DNA of 64,000 nt from Immersiella caudata (GCA_030512335.1 JAULSU010000001.1:7688001-7752000); one strand, 5' to 3'; shown: positions 1-11,154, counted from the stretch's first letter. Program-made: numbers and translations. Notes: generated from the letters alone by a model not told the origin.

Positions 1-305
1 ATCATGTTGAAATTCGCCTCATCAGCGGCGTTGGTCGGAAATGTCGATGTCCACGAGACCAATTGCTCGCTGATGGCTTCCTGATAGCTGCCCTGGAGGA
101 TGCCCTCGAGGACTCGTTTGTGGCGGGGTCCCAACTTGCGGAAGGGTGACATGTCAGGCTCGTTGAGGAGCGGGAAGCGGTGGCACATCATTTGCTCGAA
201 GTCGGTGCAAGGATCAATCTTTTCCCAATTCAGGGCCATCTGCGAAAGCATCGTTGAGGCTGCCTCGAGACATACTGGCGTTGTGCAAACCGTCGGGGCG
301 GCCAT
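1..305 (-). CDS. M13 (neprilysin-like) metallopeptidase, N-terminal part, truncated by window edge
   Basis: Reading leftward from an ATG at 303-305 the frame stays open to the window edge (about 101 residues). It contains CLEAASTML followed by DPCTDFEQMMC, the conserved N-terminal pattern of M13 zinc endopeptidases (neprilysin/endothelin-converting-enzyme family), where the sequence is normally near C-x-E-A-A-x-x-I ... D-P-C-x-D-F-x-x-F-A-C. The catalytic HExxH part would lie beyond position 1. The frame upstream of the ATG encodes a hydrophobic stretch but has no ATG before a stop at 408-410. The true start may therefore be this ATG, or an upstream exon may supply a signal peptide. A TATA-like sequence lies at 409-414. 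Family call fairly firm, start uncertain. Confidence 0.6.
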   Translation of the reverse strand, partial: MAAPTVCTTPVCLEAASTMLSQMALNWEKIDPCTDFEQMMCHRFPLLNEPDMSPFRKLGPRHKRVLEGILQGSYQEAISEQLVSWTSTFPTNAADEANFNM

Positions 306-1369
306 TATGGTGATGAGCAAGCAAGGAAAGAAGACAGAGGAAAATGAAATGCAAAGAGAATCTGATGATGTTTTGGATAAGACATGAAGGAAAGCGGCGG
401 ATATCCCTTATAAATTGAGCTGTTGCAGACGCATGCGGATGCAGGCAACACAGCACAGGTTGTTGACATCTGCATCGCCATCGGATGCCGAGACAGGGCT
501 GGAGATCTGACTTGATGCTGACGCCAGATCGTGCAGACGATCACCAATCCTGAGTGGGGTCAGCGATGCTTACTGCCAGCACAGCCACCGCTCCAGGCAG
601 TACAACGCCTAACAACAGCACTCTCTACATTTACGAGCTCCGTCATCCGATGACAAAGAGGGCGGTTCACCCCAAAATTGATGCTTGGCATTCATGGACC
701 TTTGTTGACGCCTGCAAACCCCACAGAGACGCTGCCAAGCTCCATTCATTGGTAGTCTGTCTTTTGTCAGAGAACGCTCAGGTCATATTTTTGCAGCAAC
801 TGGAATTTTTGACGGAGCTCTGCAGCGGCATTGCGACTTCCCCGAGAGGCTGGTACAATTCGGGGACGAGACAATCCGTTTGTGGAAAGAGCCAATGACG
901 ACATGCCTCCGACCGCTTCTGAACATGCGATGTCTGCAAAGATGGACCGATCACAACACCTCGGAGGCCACAAACATGATGCACTCATTTGCCTGAGACC
1001 GCGCTGCTGATTACCTATCTCAGAGACATTGTGCATCGCCTTTCGAAGCGCCTGCCGGGGATTTGATCATGGCTACCCACAACATCTTTGCATCGGAGTT
1101 TACCGGGTTCGTAGACGAGCGCTGAGGTGTAACGACGGGTTGGCTGTCGATTGGTCACCGCGCCAAAACACGTGCTAAGTTGTCGACGATGGGGCTGTGT
1201 CGTCGAGCCGATGAGGCGGCTGGATCAACCCATGCGGGGTACGCAGCACCGCATTTCTCAAACTTCACGATAACTTCATTACTTGGGTTGAGCTCTGATC
1301 TCCAGAGAACTTGTGAAACGACAACATTTTTTCGTCGACTTGGCGAAGAAAACAGGTCAGCGGGACAAA
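306..1369. other. Intergenic, no recognisable gene
   Basis: Short overlapping reading frames on both strands, none with a recognisable motif or a convincing start. It separates the divergent M13 peptidase and HET-domain gene, so it should hold both promoters. Confidence 0.5.
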
Positions 1370-3288
1370 ATGAACCCATATTTTCAACAAACCTCCCTCT
1401 ATCAGCCGCTCCAACGCGGTTGGATTCGCTTGGCCACTCTCCATCCCGGAAGCACCAACGATGCCATCATTGTCACTCTCAACCCGGCCCAGCTTTGCCC
1501 GCAACCCAGCCAATACTACGAAGCCCTGTCTTACGTCTGGGGCACTCCTGGCAGATCTGGACAGGTTATAGTGAACGGCATCGCAATCACCGTCGCTCCA
1601 AACTTGGCCTTGGCTCTCCAGAGCCTGCGTTTTACTGACCGACCACGGTATGAGAGCCTAATAGTTCATCGTTGTGAAACATGGCAACTGACTCAAGGTT
1701 CAGAACGCTTTGGGTCGATGCTATTTGTATCAACCAAGTCGATAACGCCGAGAAAAGTCATCAAGTTGAACTCATGGCGACGGTCTACAAGCTTGCGGAT
1801 AAGGTTTTGATCCATCTCGGTCGTTCAAAAGGGCCATCGGATGAAGAAGCCATGGAAACCATTGCCGCAGTTGATCGGCCCCTGACAGCCGAGATTACTC
1901 GTCAGGTTTTCGATTCGATCTTCACCAACCCTTGGTTTGAGCGGGTGTGGGTCGTCCAGGAGGCGGCCTTGGCCAAGGTCGCGATAGTCATCCTCGGAAA
2001 CAAAGCGGTTCGCTGGGACTGCTTCACCGCATGGCCGATGCGTGCGGCCCCATACCAGATTGACCGGGTCATTCCTGGAATCCTTGCTCTTCCTCCAAGA
2101 TTCCAGCCAGTTGAAGGTTCTTTTCTTCAGCGGCTTCACGAGACGAGACCGCTCAAGGCAACGATGCCCAGTGATAAGGTGTTTGGCCTTCTCGGCTTGA
2201 TTCCCGACCGCGATCCCTGGATTCAGCTTGTCGATTACGCAATGCCAACCGCTAGGGTGTTCTCTGCAGTGGCCAAGTGTTTCGTGGATCATGAACGCTC
2301 CCTTCGGTTTTTGTCAGCCGTTCATCCTGATCCGTTTGGCTACTCCGGCATGTATTACCACCACCTCAAGGACGACGAGCGACACCTTCCCAGCTGGGTT
2401 CCTGATTGGTCAGTGAACCCTGATGTCACCCCGCTTGGGATAGGGAGAGACTTTCGGGAACCCTACAACGCTGGCGGGTATCCTGCTGTTGCATCGGCGT
2501 CGGGGAACCGCCTTGTTGCCAAGGGCGTCCTTTTGGATACTGTTAAGCTGACAGGGTCATCCTACGACGCTACGGGTTCAGGAGATTCTAATGGATGGGT
2601 AACTCTGAAGGGCCAGTTGAGTCAGATCCAACGATCGAACACAAACAAGCAGCTGGCTCCGGTTAGAGAATGGACTGCGGGTGGACTGTCAAGCTTGTTG
2701 GGTGAAATTGCTAGCCGCATAGCGGAGCGGCCCGCCATCACGAGTACCACACAGCAGCAATCTATGGACTCGGCTGAACTGCGCAAGCTGGCAAGATGGG
2801 CTGACATGTTCGAAGCCCCCGAGGGCTGCGATCCCTCGGCTTGTTGCAGTGATGCAAGAGCCAGCTTTCGAGCTGTCACCACCGCGGCGCCCCCGACCAC
2901 CCTCCAGGGAGAAGAAATCGGCTGCCGAAGATGGAAGTCCAAGACTGGAATTGCCACGCACCTCGAGTTGGACGGATCCCTGGGCCGCGTTTGTTACGGG
3001 CGACAGGTCTTTGAGACCGAGTCCGGTCTGGTTGGCCTCGGGCCTGAGGGCATGCAACCCGGGGACCGTGTTGTTATTTTACTTGGCGGTCCTGTCCCCT
3101 ATGTGATCAGGAAGCAGAAAGGAGATGAACAGGCGCATACTTTTATTGGAGAATGCTACGTGCTCGGGGCTATGGGCGGCGAAGGCTTGAAGCATTTGCA
3201 CGATGAGCTACAAGCGCTGGGACACTACCTCGGGCCCTGCGGCCCACCCATCTGCGAAGGAAAGTTGCAGGCCTTTGAGATTGTGTGA
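1370..3288 (+). CDS. HET-domain (heterokaryon incompatibility) protein
   Basis: Two exons, 1370..1647 and 1698..3288, give 622 residues. The 50-bp intron begins GTATGA, has an AACTGAC branch-like site and ends CAAG; joining restores one frame through R93-F-R-T-L-W-V-D. HET hallmarks are YEALSYVWG (about residues 50-58) and LWVDAICINQ (about 97-106), followed by a helix-rich stretch with WFERVWVVQEA. The C-terminal half has GDRVVILLGGPVPYVIR and FIGECYVLGAMGGEG, a tail commonly found in fungal HET proteins. HET-domain proteins take part in fungal nonself recognition and can trigger cell death when activated; the partner here is unknown. The ATG at 1370 precedes the HET domain by about 50 residues, as usual. 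Confidence 0.88.
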
Positions 3289-3317
3289 AGGCGGATCAAG
3301 GATCCGAGAGTCCAAAT

Positions 3318-4205
3318 TCACTTCCCTTCCCAAAACTCCCTCACCATCTCCCAATACTTCCGCTCCATCTCCCCCCTCGCATGCGAGACATGCCCCGTCC
3401 CCACAAACTTCTCCATCCGCACCTCAAACCCCCTCTCCGCCGCCCCCTTCGCATGCGCCTCAACCCCTTGCCAGCTGACCAACTTATCTTCCTCGCTATA
3501 CACATAAAGCCTCCTCACTTCCGCCCCATTCTTCTCCTCATCGTTATGCGTCTCACCCCAGACCTTGAGCCAATCCGTCAGAAGCCCGAAAGTTATCGTG
3601 GTCGTATAAAACGCAGAGAGCAGGAACAGCGCCGGCATGGCGATGAGATGCAGCGATTTTGGCACAAAGGCTTTGGAAAACTCGATGGAGGGCCAGAGGG
3701 TGATGGAAGATGGTGCTGAGTCAATGATTTTGATGTGCGCGGGTAGTTGTGCATTGCCGGTTGGTGAAGCGGCTGCGAAGACGGTGTAGAGGCCGGCGAT
3801 GGAGGATGACCCGCCGTTGGAGAGGAGGTGGATCAAGAGGGAGGGATTGGCTGAGTCGGATGAGGAAGAGTCCGGAAAGATGGACTTGACCACCGGGACG
3901 GCGGGTTCAATCGCCTTGGGAATCTCACGGGGTGTCCGGATGAGGATGAGGGGGGGAGACTTGAGGAGGAGGATGACAGAGGTGGGGTAGAGGGCTTGGT
4001 ATTTGGTGACGTATTTGGCGATGTGTTGATCTTGAGCGCCGGTCCATGCAGCGAAGATGATGAGTTTGGGGGGTGCGCGGGTGGTTTCCGGGTTGCTTGG
4101 CGAGGGCGACGTGGTCTCGGCGGGGCGGTAGAGCGAGACGACAGGAGAGAGCGTCTCCATGAAGGAGAGCGGGTTGACCTTTGGAGCGGGGGCGTTGGAT
4201 GCCAT
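3318..4205 (-). CDS. TMEM53/DUF829 family protein (PaxU-like alpha/beta hydrolase fold)
   Basis: Single exon of 295 residues from the ATG at 4203-4205. An in-frame upstream extension to 4388 is possible but low-complexity and less likely. An N-terminal Pro/Ser-rich stretch is followed by KLIIFAAWTGAQDQHIAKY (strand plus nucleophile-side helix), HLLSNGG (about residue 127), a hydrophobic segment near LHLIAMPALFLLSAFYTTT, YVYSEEDKLV and GTGHVSHAR near the end. This order (Ser region, Asp region, late His) fits DUF829/TMEM53 proteins, some of which sit in the nuclear envelope and some, such as PaxU, in indole-diterpene clusters. No diterpene genes are nearby. Convergent with the HET gene, with only 29 bp between their stop codons. 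Confidence 0.75.
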   Translation of the reverse strand: MASNAPAPKVNPLSFMETLSPVVSLYRPAETTSPSPSNPETTRAPPKLIIFAAWTGAQDQHIAKYVTKYQALYPTSVILLLKSPPLILIRTPREIPKAIEPAVPVVKSIFPDSSSSDSANPSLLIHLLSNGGSSSIAGLYTVFAAASPTGNAQLPAHIKIIDSAPSSITLWPSIEFSKAFVPKSLHLIAMPALFLLSAFYTTTITFGLLTDWLKVWGETHNDEEKNGAEVRRLYVYSEEDKLVSWQGVEAHAKGAAERGFEVRMEKFVGTGHVSHARGEMERKYWEMVREFWEGK

Positions 4206-4699
4206 GTTTGTGTCGAACTCGAGTGTTGATTGAGATTGTTGCGATCTGAGATGTCGTCGAGATAAGAAAGCGGAATGGTGGAGTCTGGTGGGTGGTTGGC
4301 TTGACCGCGCCGCGCCACTAGCACGTGGGGCCGAGGTTGCATTTCTCAGCTCTCGGTCTCGATCCTCCGAAGTCCGAGTGTCAACCAAATTGAGGATTCT
4401 AAAATCTCTCCGAGACCGAGAGAGAGTGCCAACAGTCTTGCAAATACCCTCAGGGTAAGATTTTGGGGAGCTTCAGTAACAGACATGATTGGTTGGAGAT
4501 TGCTGGGCGAATCTGGTTTCGAGGTTGTATCAGGCCCCCAACGGGCTCCATCCGTACGCAGCCCCTGGTTATCTTCCAGCACAAATTTCACTTGGTTTCC
4601 GTTGGATCACTCACACGCCTGCAAAAAACTGAACTGATTGAAGTATTACATTTTTTGACGATAGTGATGCCTCGCCATATCGACACCCATTGCCTCCTT
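4206..4699. other. Intergenic, no recognisable gene
   Basis: Upstream of the TMEM53-like gene and downstream of the kinase-like gene. A short minus-strand open frame (4346-4591) has no recognisable content. Confidence 0.45.
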
Positions 4700-6130
4700 C
4701 TAATTACTATATGGCCCCCTCCCCCTCTTGCGGGGGTGGATTTTCTCCTTTCCTCCATGTCGCCCATTATTATGACCTGCACTGGGGTGAAAGTCCTCGC
4801 CAGCCCCACCATTCCCTCTCCAATTGCCTTCTCCACCGCTCGAATCACCCGAGCCACCCGAGCTGCGATCGCGGTCGCGACCATTGTTGCGGCCCCGACT
4901 GCCGTCCCCGTTGTTCTCCTGCTGCCCACCTTGATGGTTGGGGCGATTGCCGTTGCCTTGGTTGCCGTGACTGTTCTGGCTACCTTGATAGTTCTCGCGG
5001 TAATACTTACCCTGGTAACCGTTGGGGTGGCCTGATAGGTTTCCCCCTCCTGGCGGCGTATTCGGACGACGGGAGCTTTGCGGTGGAGGATTGCCCCCCG
5101 TTCCGCTGTCCCCGAAGTGAACGCGACGCTTGAAGAGATTGAAAAACGGAAAGGCCTGCTGTCTGGCTTCTCGTTCTTTTGCCCGCTGTCTTGTTATATC
5201 CATCTCCACAGCTACATTTCCCGGGTTCATCCTGAAGAAATCGTTACCCCACGCCTCGACCATCATGCGCAAAAGCTGGTCCGCTGGCGGTCTTTGGCTG
5301 GGGTCGGCCGCCAGCATGGTGGTAAAGCACCCTATGAAGCGGTCGTTTTCGGGCAAGCCAAGGTACCCCGCGAGCCTCGTCGCGATGATCTGGACGCTGT
5401 CCCCGGGCAAAACCCCTGCAGGAATGAGAGTTACGACGGCCCAGCCTAGCGACCAAATATCGCACCGACCGGCAAATCTGGGATCTGCTGCGTGGTTGCC
5501 CCCGCGAAGCTCAGGGGGGACGGCCCTGGATGGGTGCTTGGGTCCCGGGTAATTATACGGGATCCTAGTGGCGGCCTGGCTGAAGTTAGAAAGCTTGAAT
5601 GCAAGCTCGCCGGGACTGTCGCCTCGAATGAGAATGTTTTCGGTGTGGATGTCGTAATGAAAGATTTCTTTGCGGTGGAGGTACTCCAGGGCGAGGGAAA
5701 CCTGGAAAGTCATTTGAAGAAGGGTGTTTAGGACTTGGTCGCGGCCGTGTCCGAGAAGATCTTCCGCCCATCGCAGATGGTTACGCTCGCAATATTCCGT
5801 GACTAGGACGGGCCTGCCGTTATGTCCGCAGATGTCATGGAACTTGACAATGTTGGGATGATCAAGCGAACTGAGAAAGCGGGCTTCGGGAAGTTCATGT
5901 GAACTGATGTTGAGGTCCATGTAATCAACGAGCGCTGGGTGGAGGGGTTTAATAAGCTTGAAGGCGTACATTTCTTCTGTTTCTGGGCTCATGCCCTTGG
6001 CGATGGTGGGTTCGTTGGTCGTGGGGTCTTTGTGGACGATGTGGCGCAATCCCGCCCCGATGAAGTAGTTTCTGGGAGTTGCACCGTTACCCCTTCCCAT
6101 GCCTTGGGTCCACCAAAATGGGGTACCCAT
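4700..6130 (-). CDS. Degenerate protein kinase (probable pseudokinase) with Gly/Asn/Gln-rich tail
   Basis: Single exon, 476 residues, ATG at 6128-6130. Kinase landmarks in order: AFK with the ATP-binding Lys at about 58; Glu in PEARFL (about 82); HPNIVKFHDI; hinge TEYCE (about 111); catalytic loop HYDIHTEN in place of HRDxKxxN (158-165, Asp and Asn kept); SNFS in place of DFG (181-184); PPEL for APE; DIWSLGW in helix F (224-230). Loss of the metal-binding DFG aspartate suggests weak or no phosphotransfer. From about residue 345 the tail is rich in Gly, Asn, Gln and Tyr with short Arg/Asp/Ser stretches, prion-like in composition. It lies between two HET-domain genes. Function unknown; a role in the same recognition locus is only inferred from position. 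Confidence 0.8.
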   Translation of the reverse strand: MGTPFWWTQGMGRGNGATPRNYFIGAGLRHIVHKDPTTNEPTIAKGMSPETEEMYAFKLIKPLHPALVDYMDLNISSHELPEARFLSSLDHPNIVKFHDICGHNGRPVLVTEYCERNHLRWAEDLLGHGRDQVLNTLLQMTFQVSLALEYLHRKEIFHYDIHTENILIRGDSPGELAFKLSNFSQAATRIPYNYPGPKHPSRAVPPELRGGNHAADPRFAGRCDIWSLGWAVVTLIPAGVLPGDSVQIIATRLAGYLGLPENDRFIGCFTTMLAADPSQRPPADQLLRMMVEAWGNDFFRMNPGNVAVEMDITRQRAKEREARQQAFPFFNLFKRRVHFGDSGTGGNPPPQSSRRPNTPPGGGNLSGHPNGYQGKYYRENYQGSQNSHGNQGNGNRPNHQGGQQENNGDGSRGRNNGRDRDRSSGGSGDSSGGEGNWRGNGGAGEDFHPSAGHNNGRHGGKEKIHPRKRGRGPYSN

Positions 6131-6460
6131 TATGCTGTTGCTTTACGTGAGATGGGATGGGTGGTGAGGATGTCCTGGTAATAGAAGCTGGTAGTCGCTG
6201 TCAATATAACTGTCTTGACCTTCACGTCGTTGGCGGGGTTCGATGTTCATCTGGCTGATCAAGGCGCTGTCAACCCGGGGGCATACAATATGTTTATAGT
6301 TTTCCAGGCTTCTTTGTCTGTTGAAGAAGACCATTGTTGGTGCAATGCAACAATCGACTTCAATGAATGCGCTTTGTCGGAAATACTCGACTCCAGCACG
6401 CCGAGCTAAAAATAGACACCGTGATGACCGACGTTGGAATCTGAGCTTTTGATCTGAGCT
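6131..6460. other. Intergenic between kinase-like and HET-domain gene
   Basis: 330 bp that must hold the kinase-like gene's promoter and the terminator of the HET gene, both on the minus strand. Nothing else is visible. Confidence 0.4.
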
Positions 6461-8545
6461 TCACTCCTCAACCATTTCGGCGCACAGGAACCTCATGGAG
6501 GAGGTAGGGTTGGTTGTCCACCATGCTGTGCCTCCCAGGTGAACCTTGGCCTTTCTCTGGCCAAGATCTATCACTTCGGTGGCAATCGCCCCAACGTGAA
6601 AGGTTGATGGGTCCGAAAAGAGGTCCGAGTTGAGGATCTCCCGGAGAGTCATGCTCACGCCCCGAAACTTCCACTGAACCAATGCCCTGGATGCTCTATC
6701 CTGCGCCGTAATCGACGGGCCTCCCTTCCCGTCCAACGGCTTCGCAGGAGAGACTTGCTGGCATGACCACCGCAGCTTGGTCTCTGGCGTTGCCGGCGCG
6801 GTCCCAGTGTTCCTTGCCGCCCTGACAATGACATAAGCCTCGTGACTGACTTCCACTTTGCCCCATGGAAGTTTGCTCTTGGAGTAAATGGCCGTGATCT
6901 TGAAGATGGCCCCGATGGACGCGGCCCCCGTGTCCAACAAAGACGGGAACAAAGACCAGTGGTCGGGTCTGTAAGCGAGCGGGCCCGAACCAAGGAATAG
7001 CTCGACCCTGAGCGTTTCTCTTTGCGTGAAGTCGTTGAGCAACCATACTGCGGCTTCTGGCGCCTGGTCCCAAGCGAATATGGACTGCAGCTTCCCAGAC
7101 GATGGAACAAACATGGGCGTATCGCAAAAGTACCTCTTGAACCAGTCCCACGGTATCAACACATGCATGAGGTGGCCGCGGAACATGGAAACAGACTCGT
7201 GTCCCACTTCGTCTGGCTCGGTTGCACGATCGTACGTCGACGTATCGCGATCAGCGGCCCTCAGAAAGACGGCGACACCCTCGCAAAGACCAGAAGGGAA
7301 CTGACCGGGGGAGGAGCGTAGATCCGTGGTATGTCGATGAGCGGAAAGCATTGCCAGCGGCTGTGGATCTCCCCAACGCCTCGATGTCAGCGTCCGTGGC
7401 CGAATGGCGTGAGCGCTTGGGTCTTGAAGCGGCAGCGTGATGGAGAGCCCCTTGTTTGTGATGAAGTACGGCGCTGACATGTTGACCCGACCGATATCGG
7501 AGCCGAGGGCATCGGGGGTCTGGTAAACGCCCACATCGGAAGATGCGTAGAAGAAAACAGGATCAGGTGCAAAGAGAGATGTCGCTCCGGAGCTGATATC
7601 GTGTGCGTTGCGGTATCTGTAGAAGTCGACGGTCTCGTACGAGTACATGGGCTGAACATCCCATCCAATATTGAGCAGGTGAGCGGCCCGCAGCCTGGGG
7701 AAGCTGGGGTTGTTTCGGCCTGTCAATGCAAATCTGGGTAGCCAGTCCCATGCGAACACTGTTCTGTCGTCTGAAGACTTGATGAGCTCCTCTTGCAGCC
7801 GTTGGAAGGCTCGGCGGCCCTCGCCGTACAAAAGAGGCCTGAGGTGTCAGCGGCGCACCAAGAGCGAAGGGGCCAAAACTCACATGTTTATGTTGAATAT
7901 CCCAAGCATGCAGTAGGCGATATCCTCCAGGCGAGTGGTGACCCTATTTGACACCCACGACATACGGCAAGAAATGGTGGCGTCGGATAGCTGTCCCTGG
8001 CGGAGATACCGTGGCGGAATTCCCGTGATCTGAGCAATGGTCTCCTCGAGCTCAGTCTTGCTGCCTATCTCCAGCCAAGAAGAAGCGAAAAACACCAGGT
8101 CCTTCGGCGCCAGAAGTTCTTGGAGGGTCCACCCTCGGGTGAACCAAGCGGAGCGGCTGAACTCGATGTTGCCGCGCTCTTCTGAAGCCCAGGGCTGCGG
8201 TTTCGATGTGTCGTGCACGTCGTTCAGGTAAGAGTAGCAAACAACCGCCTCAGAGTAGTACCGATACATGGAGTTGATGGCCTCGGAAAGGTCTGCGCTG
8301 CTGCTTTTGTCGATGCAAGTGGTGTCGGCCCAAATGTACTTCAGCCTGTGGCGGCGCGCTTGCTCGCAAACCCTCGCGATCTTGATGAATCCCGGCCTGT
8401 GGCCAATTTTGGAGTGATCGTCGCGCCATTCCTGGAAGCTCACTTCTTCATCGTCGGTGCCCCATCGGTGCGAGAGAATGGCGTACGGTGGGGGTTTTCC
8501 TTGAAAACTCCGCAGCCGGAGGGAGGTGGTGTCGATGAGCCACAT
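6461..8545 (-). CDS. HET-domain protein (MWLID type)
   Basis: Exons 7884..8545 and 6461..7838 give 679 residues; the 45-bp intron 7839..7883 runs GTGAGT..CTCAG. Joining recreates NINMPLLYGEGRRAFQRLQE, the classic motif at the end of the HET domain in this subclass. Other hallmarks: MWLIDTTSLRL at the start, YAILSHRWG (about 21-29), KYIWADTTCIDK (about 74-85), YRYYSEAVVCYSYLNDV and WFTRGWTLQELLAP (about 138-151). The C-terminal 440 residues have no further domain I recognise. It belongs to the large family of HET proteins with this N-terminus, distinct from the HET gene at 1.4 kb, so the two are not a recent tandem duplication. Confidence 0.9.
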
Positions 8546-8814
8546 TTCATGGTTGCGCGCCGAGAGTGGGAATCACGACGCTCCTGAAGATCAGGGCGAT
8601 GCAGTGAAGACCGATGGAAGGGGCGGTCAACCCGCTGACACCCCTGAGCTGACTGATAAGAACCTCGGAGAGCTTATCTTCACATGACCAGCTGAAACTT
8701 CCTGGTTCACGAGTCGCGTTTGTTGATAAAAAAATCCTTGTCCTCGTTGATACCATGGCTAATAATGACAGGTGCTGATTTTACCATCTTGAAGGGTCAA
8801 TTGACCACAGTAGA
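8546..8814. promoter_or_regulatory. Shared 5' region of HET gene and damaged gene
   Basis: 269 bp between divergent starts (8545 minus, 8815 plus). No TATA box or repeat stands out; the promoter role is inferred from gene orientation only. Confidence 0.35.
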
Positions 8815-9779
8815 ATGTCTTTGTCAGTGAAGAACAACCACAGAAACACGCGTTCAGCCACCAAACAAGGGCATAACCCTAACCCCGATTTACAAGTGGG
8901 GACAACAAGGTTCTCAACAGCCTGTCTAATGTGTCAGCGTTGGACGATAAGGTTTGGATTTGCTGGTGACGGATATACCAACGGTTTCCCGTTTGCACCC
9001 GTTGCAAGGTGGCCAAACTTTTCGCAACAGCCACTATGGAAACGAAGAAGGCATTTCACCACGTTCACCTGCTCCATTCCCCAACTTGACACGTTAGAAT
9101 CCGCCGACGCCGCAACCACGGACAGGGACAGCAACAACGAAACGGTATGTGCTGAGGCTACTCCAGCGTTTGAGACGCCAGAGGAAGCACGGGCGGAAGC
9201 CAAACTGAGGTCAGCCAGAATCCACGACCACTACGACCTTCTCAACACAATCGTCGTGCGACACGAGGAGGCCATCCACACGAAATGGCCGAAGGAGTCG
9301 CGAAAGCAGAAGCTGAAGAAGCTGAAGCTACTTCTGGATGCTTGGCCGGGTATGTCAGCCAACCACCGACCCGACTTCCACGCGTTCCGAAAGAATGCCG
9401 ACTCGGACTCGGAAGACTTCGAACCCCTTGAGCGATTGCACTTCATGTGGCCGCATATCAACGAGGAAGACCTGACCAGGCCAAACAATCTCTTGCTGAT
9501 GATCAACTCTCGTGGGTGACATCATCCTTCTGTATTTGCAGTTACCGACATCGAGGCCATCAGCTTTGGACGAGCGCTCACTTGTCTCCTGCCGGTATTT
9601 TTTTCGATGGGTACGTCATGATGTTGAGCGATGCCACCGGCCACGAGCAATATGGGGGGCAGGCATTTGCAGAGACGGGGCAAGCTGATCAGGATGCGGC
9701 TCAAGACATGGCCCTTCAGGGGCAGGAGGCAGAAGAGCAGCAACAGCAGGGCAACAAACAGGTTAGTAACTATGGCTAG
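8815..9779 (+). pseudogene. Broken gene of a fungal uncharacterised family (RHEEAI..RPDFHAFRK type)
   Basis: The first 234 codons read RHEEAIHTKWPKES, LLLDAWPGM, HRPDFHAFR and LHFMWPHINEEDL, then LLLMINSRG. This pattern recurs in an uncharacterised Pezizomycotina protein family in which NSRG is followed by Arg/His/Pro and a helical segment. Here a TGA at 9517-9519 interrupts the frame. The same frame continues past it with HHPSVFAVTDIEAISFGRAL..LLPVFF, so the stop replaces one residue. At 9598-9604 a run of seven T shifts the frame; the continuation DGYVMMLSDATG lies one frame off and soon becomes Gln-rich. A 30-bp intron could remove the stop but is below the size of every other intron here. 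Either a decayed gene or one with consensus errors. Confidence 0.65.
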
Positions 9780-10176
9780 CAGCAGACAAGGCAGCAGCAG
9801 AAGACACAGACAGTCCAGCAGCAGTGACAAGTCTCCACATGAGCGCGATTCAAAGCGTCGTCGTGGCTAGTGGGGGAGCGGATTGAAGAGCAATAGCCCA
9901 AGGGGATACGATGCCGAGGACGTCGACACCAGCGATGAGTTACAGATGGGAGTGATGGAGGAGAAAATCAAGAGGAACAAAAACACTACAAACGAGCTGT
10001 GCATTATGATGATTGGAGTCGACAACCTGGGAGATGCAGGTCACACAAGATACCCCAGGAGCCAGAGCTTTGTTTCAACCTTCTTTTGAGTTATCTTCAA
10101 TGCCCCATAGCCCATAGCAAAGACCAAAAATAAAACACGCGTTGATTTCAACCCTTTTTCCCTAGTGCTTATCATC
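9780..10176. other. Gln/Ser-codon-rich intergenic tract, no recognisable gene
   Basis: CAG-rich sequence to about 9870, then ordinary intergenic DNA up to the stop of the minus-strand SDR. Possibly the eroded 3' end of the preceding broken gene. Confidence 0.4.
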
Positions 10177-11154
10177 TCATGCAGGAACCTGCCCCCTAAC
10201 CCCTCCATCAACAACGACAATCTCCCCATTCACATACCGATTCCTCGCCAAAAACAAACAAGCCATCGCCATCTCCTCATCGCTTCCCGCCCTCCCCGCC
10301 GGAACCGGATGCCCCTTCCCCTTGACCGCCTCCTCCGACATCTCGCTCTTCATCCTCTCATCGCTCTCTCCCGTCGTCATCTCGCTCGGAAAATACCCCG
10401 GCGCGATGGAATTCACTCTCACCCCCGTCTTCTGGAACTCGGTGCTCATCATCCTTGCCAGATGAATCGCCGCACCCTTGGCAGCATTATACGAGAAATG
10501 CCCCTGCGAATGGCGGATGATTCCGCTCATGGAGCTGATCACGATGACGTTTCCAGACATGTGTCCCGACTGGGTAGATGCGGTCTGCAACAGGGGAAGG
10601 AAAGCAAGGGTGGTGAAATAGACGGCTGTAACGTTCGTGTTGAAGACGGAGGACCACGCGGAGGGGGCTTCGGCATCCCAGAGGGAGTGGGAGAGGCTGT
10701 GGGCGGAGGGGGATGAGGGCTGGGCTTTGGGGCCGGAGATGCCGGCGGAGCAGATGAGGAGGTCGAGGCGGGATTCGAGGGACATGAGGGAGGTGACGAG
10801 GGACATTAGGGAGGTTTTGGAGGTTACGTCGCAGGGGCCGAGCCTGGGTACGGTCAGGGGGGCTCAATTTGGGGGAAAGTGAGAAACGTACGGTGTGATT
10901 TTGCCGGGACCGGACTTGGGGGAGTGGACTTTTGCGGCGGTTTCCAGGACCTCGAAGCGGCGACCGGTGATGTAGACTCGGGCGCCTGAGTTGCGTCAAT
11001 AACTGGTGATCCGAACTGAGCAGGGGGACCCACCATTCGCAGCCAGGGCCTGGGCGCACATGAGCCCGATGCCCGAGCCGCCGCCAGTGATGAGGCATGC
11101 CCAACCCTCGACTGAGAAGAGGCGGCTTGCTTGGAGTTCTTGTGTTTCGACCAT
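10177..11154 (-). CDS. Short-chain dehydrogenase/reductase (classical SDR)
   Basis: Three exons, 11034..11154, 10892..10985 and 10177..10843, give 293 residues. Both introns are 48 bp (GTGGGT..CTCAG and GTACGT..CCCAG) and close the frame. Cofactor motif TGGGSGIG at 23-30; YITGRR after the second strand, where the Arg pair suggests NADP(H); CSAGISG; catalytic Ser in VISSMSG (about 175); Tyr and Lys in YNAAK (about 190 and 194); IAPGYFPSEMT after the active site; C-terminal FLARNRYVNGEIVVVDGG. This is the usual order and length for 3-oxoacyl-ACP-reductase-like SDRs. Substrate cannot be read from sequence. Neighbours on both sides are damaged genes, so no pathway context. Confidence 0.88.

Noticed and set aside
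1370..8545. The two HET genes as a tandem duplicate pair
   Set aside because: They belong to different HET subclasses with different starts, introns and C-termini.
9512..9541. A 30-bp intron removing the TGA of the broken gene
   Set aside because: All other introns here are 45 bp or longer; the frame continues directly across the stop with family-like sequence, so a nonsense lesion explains it better.
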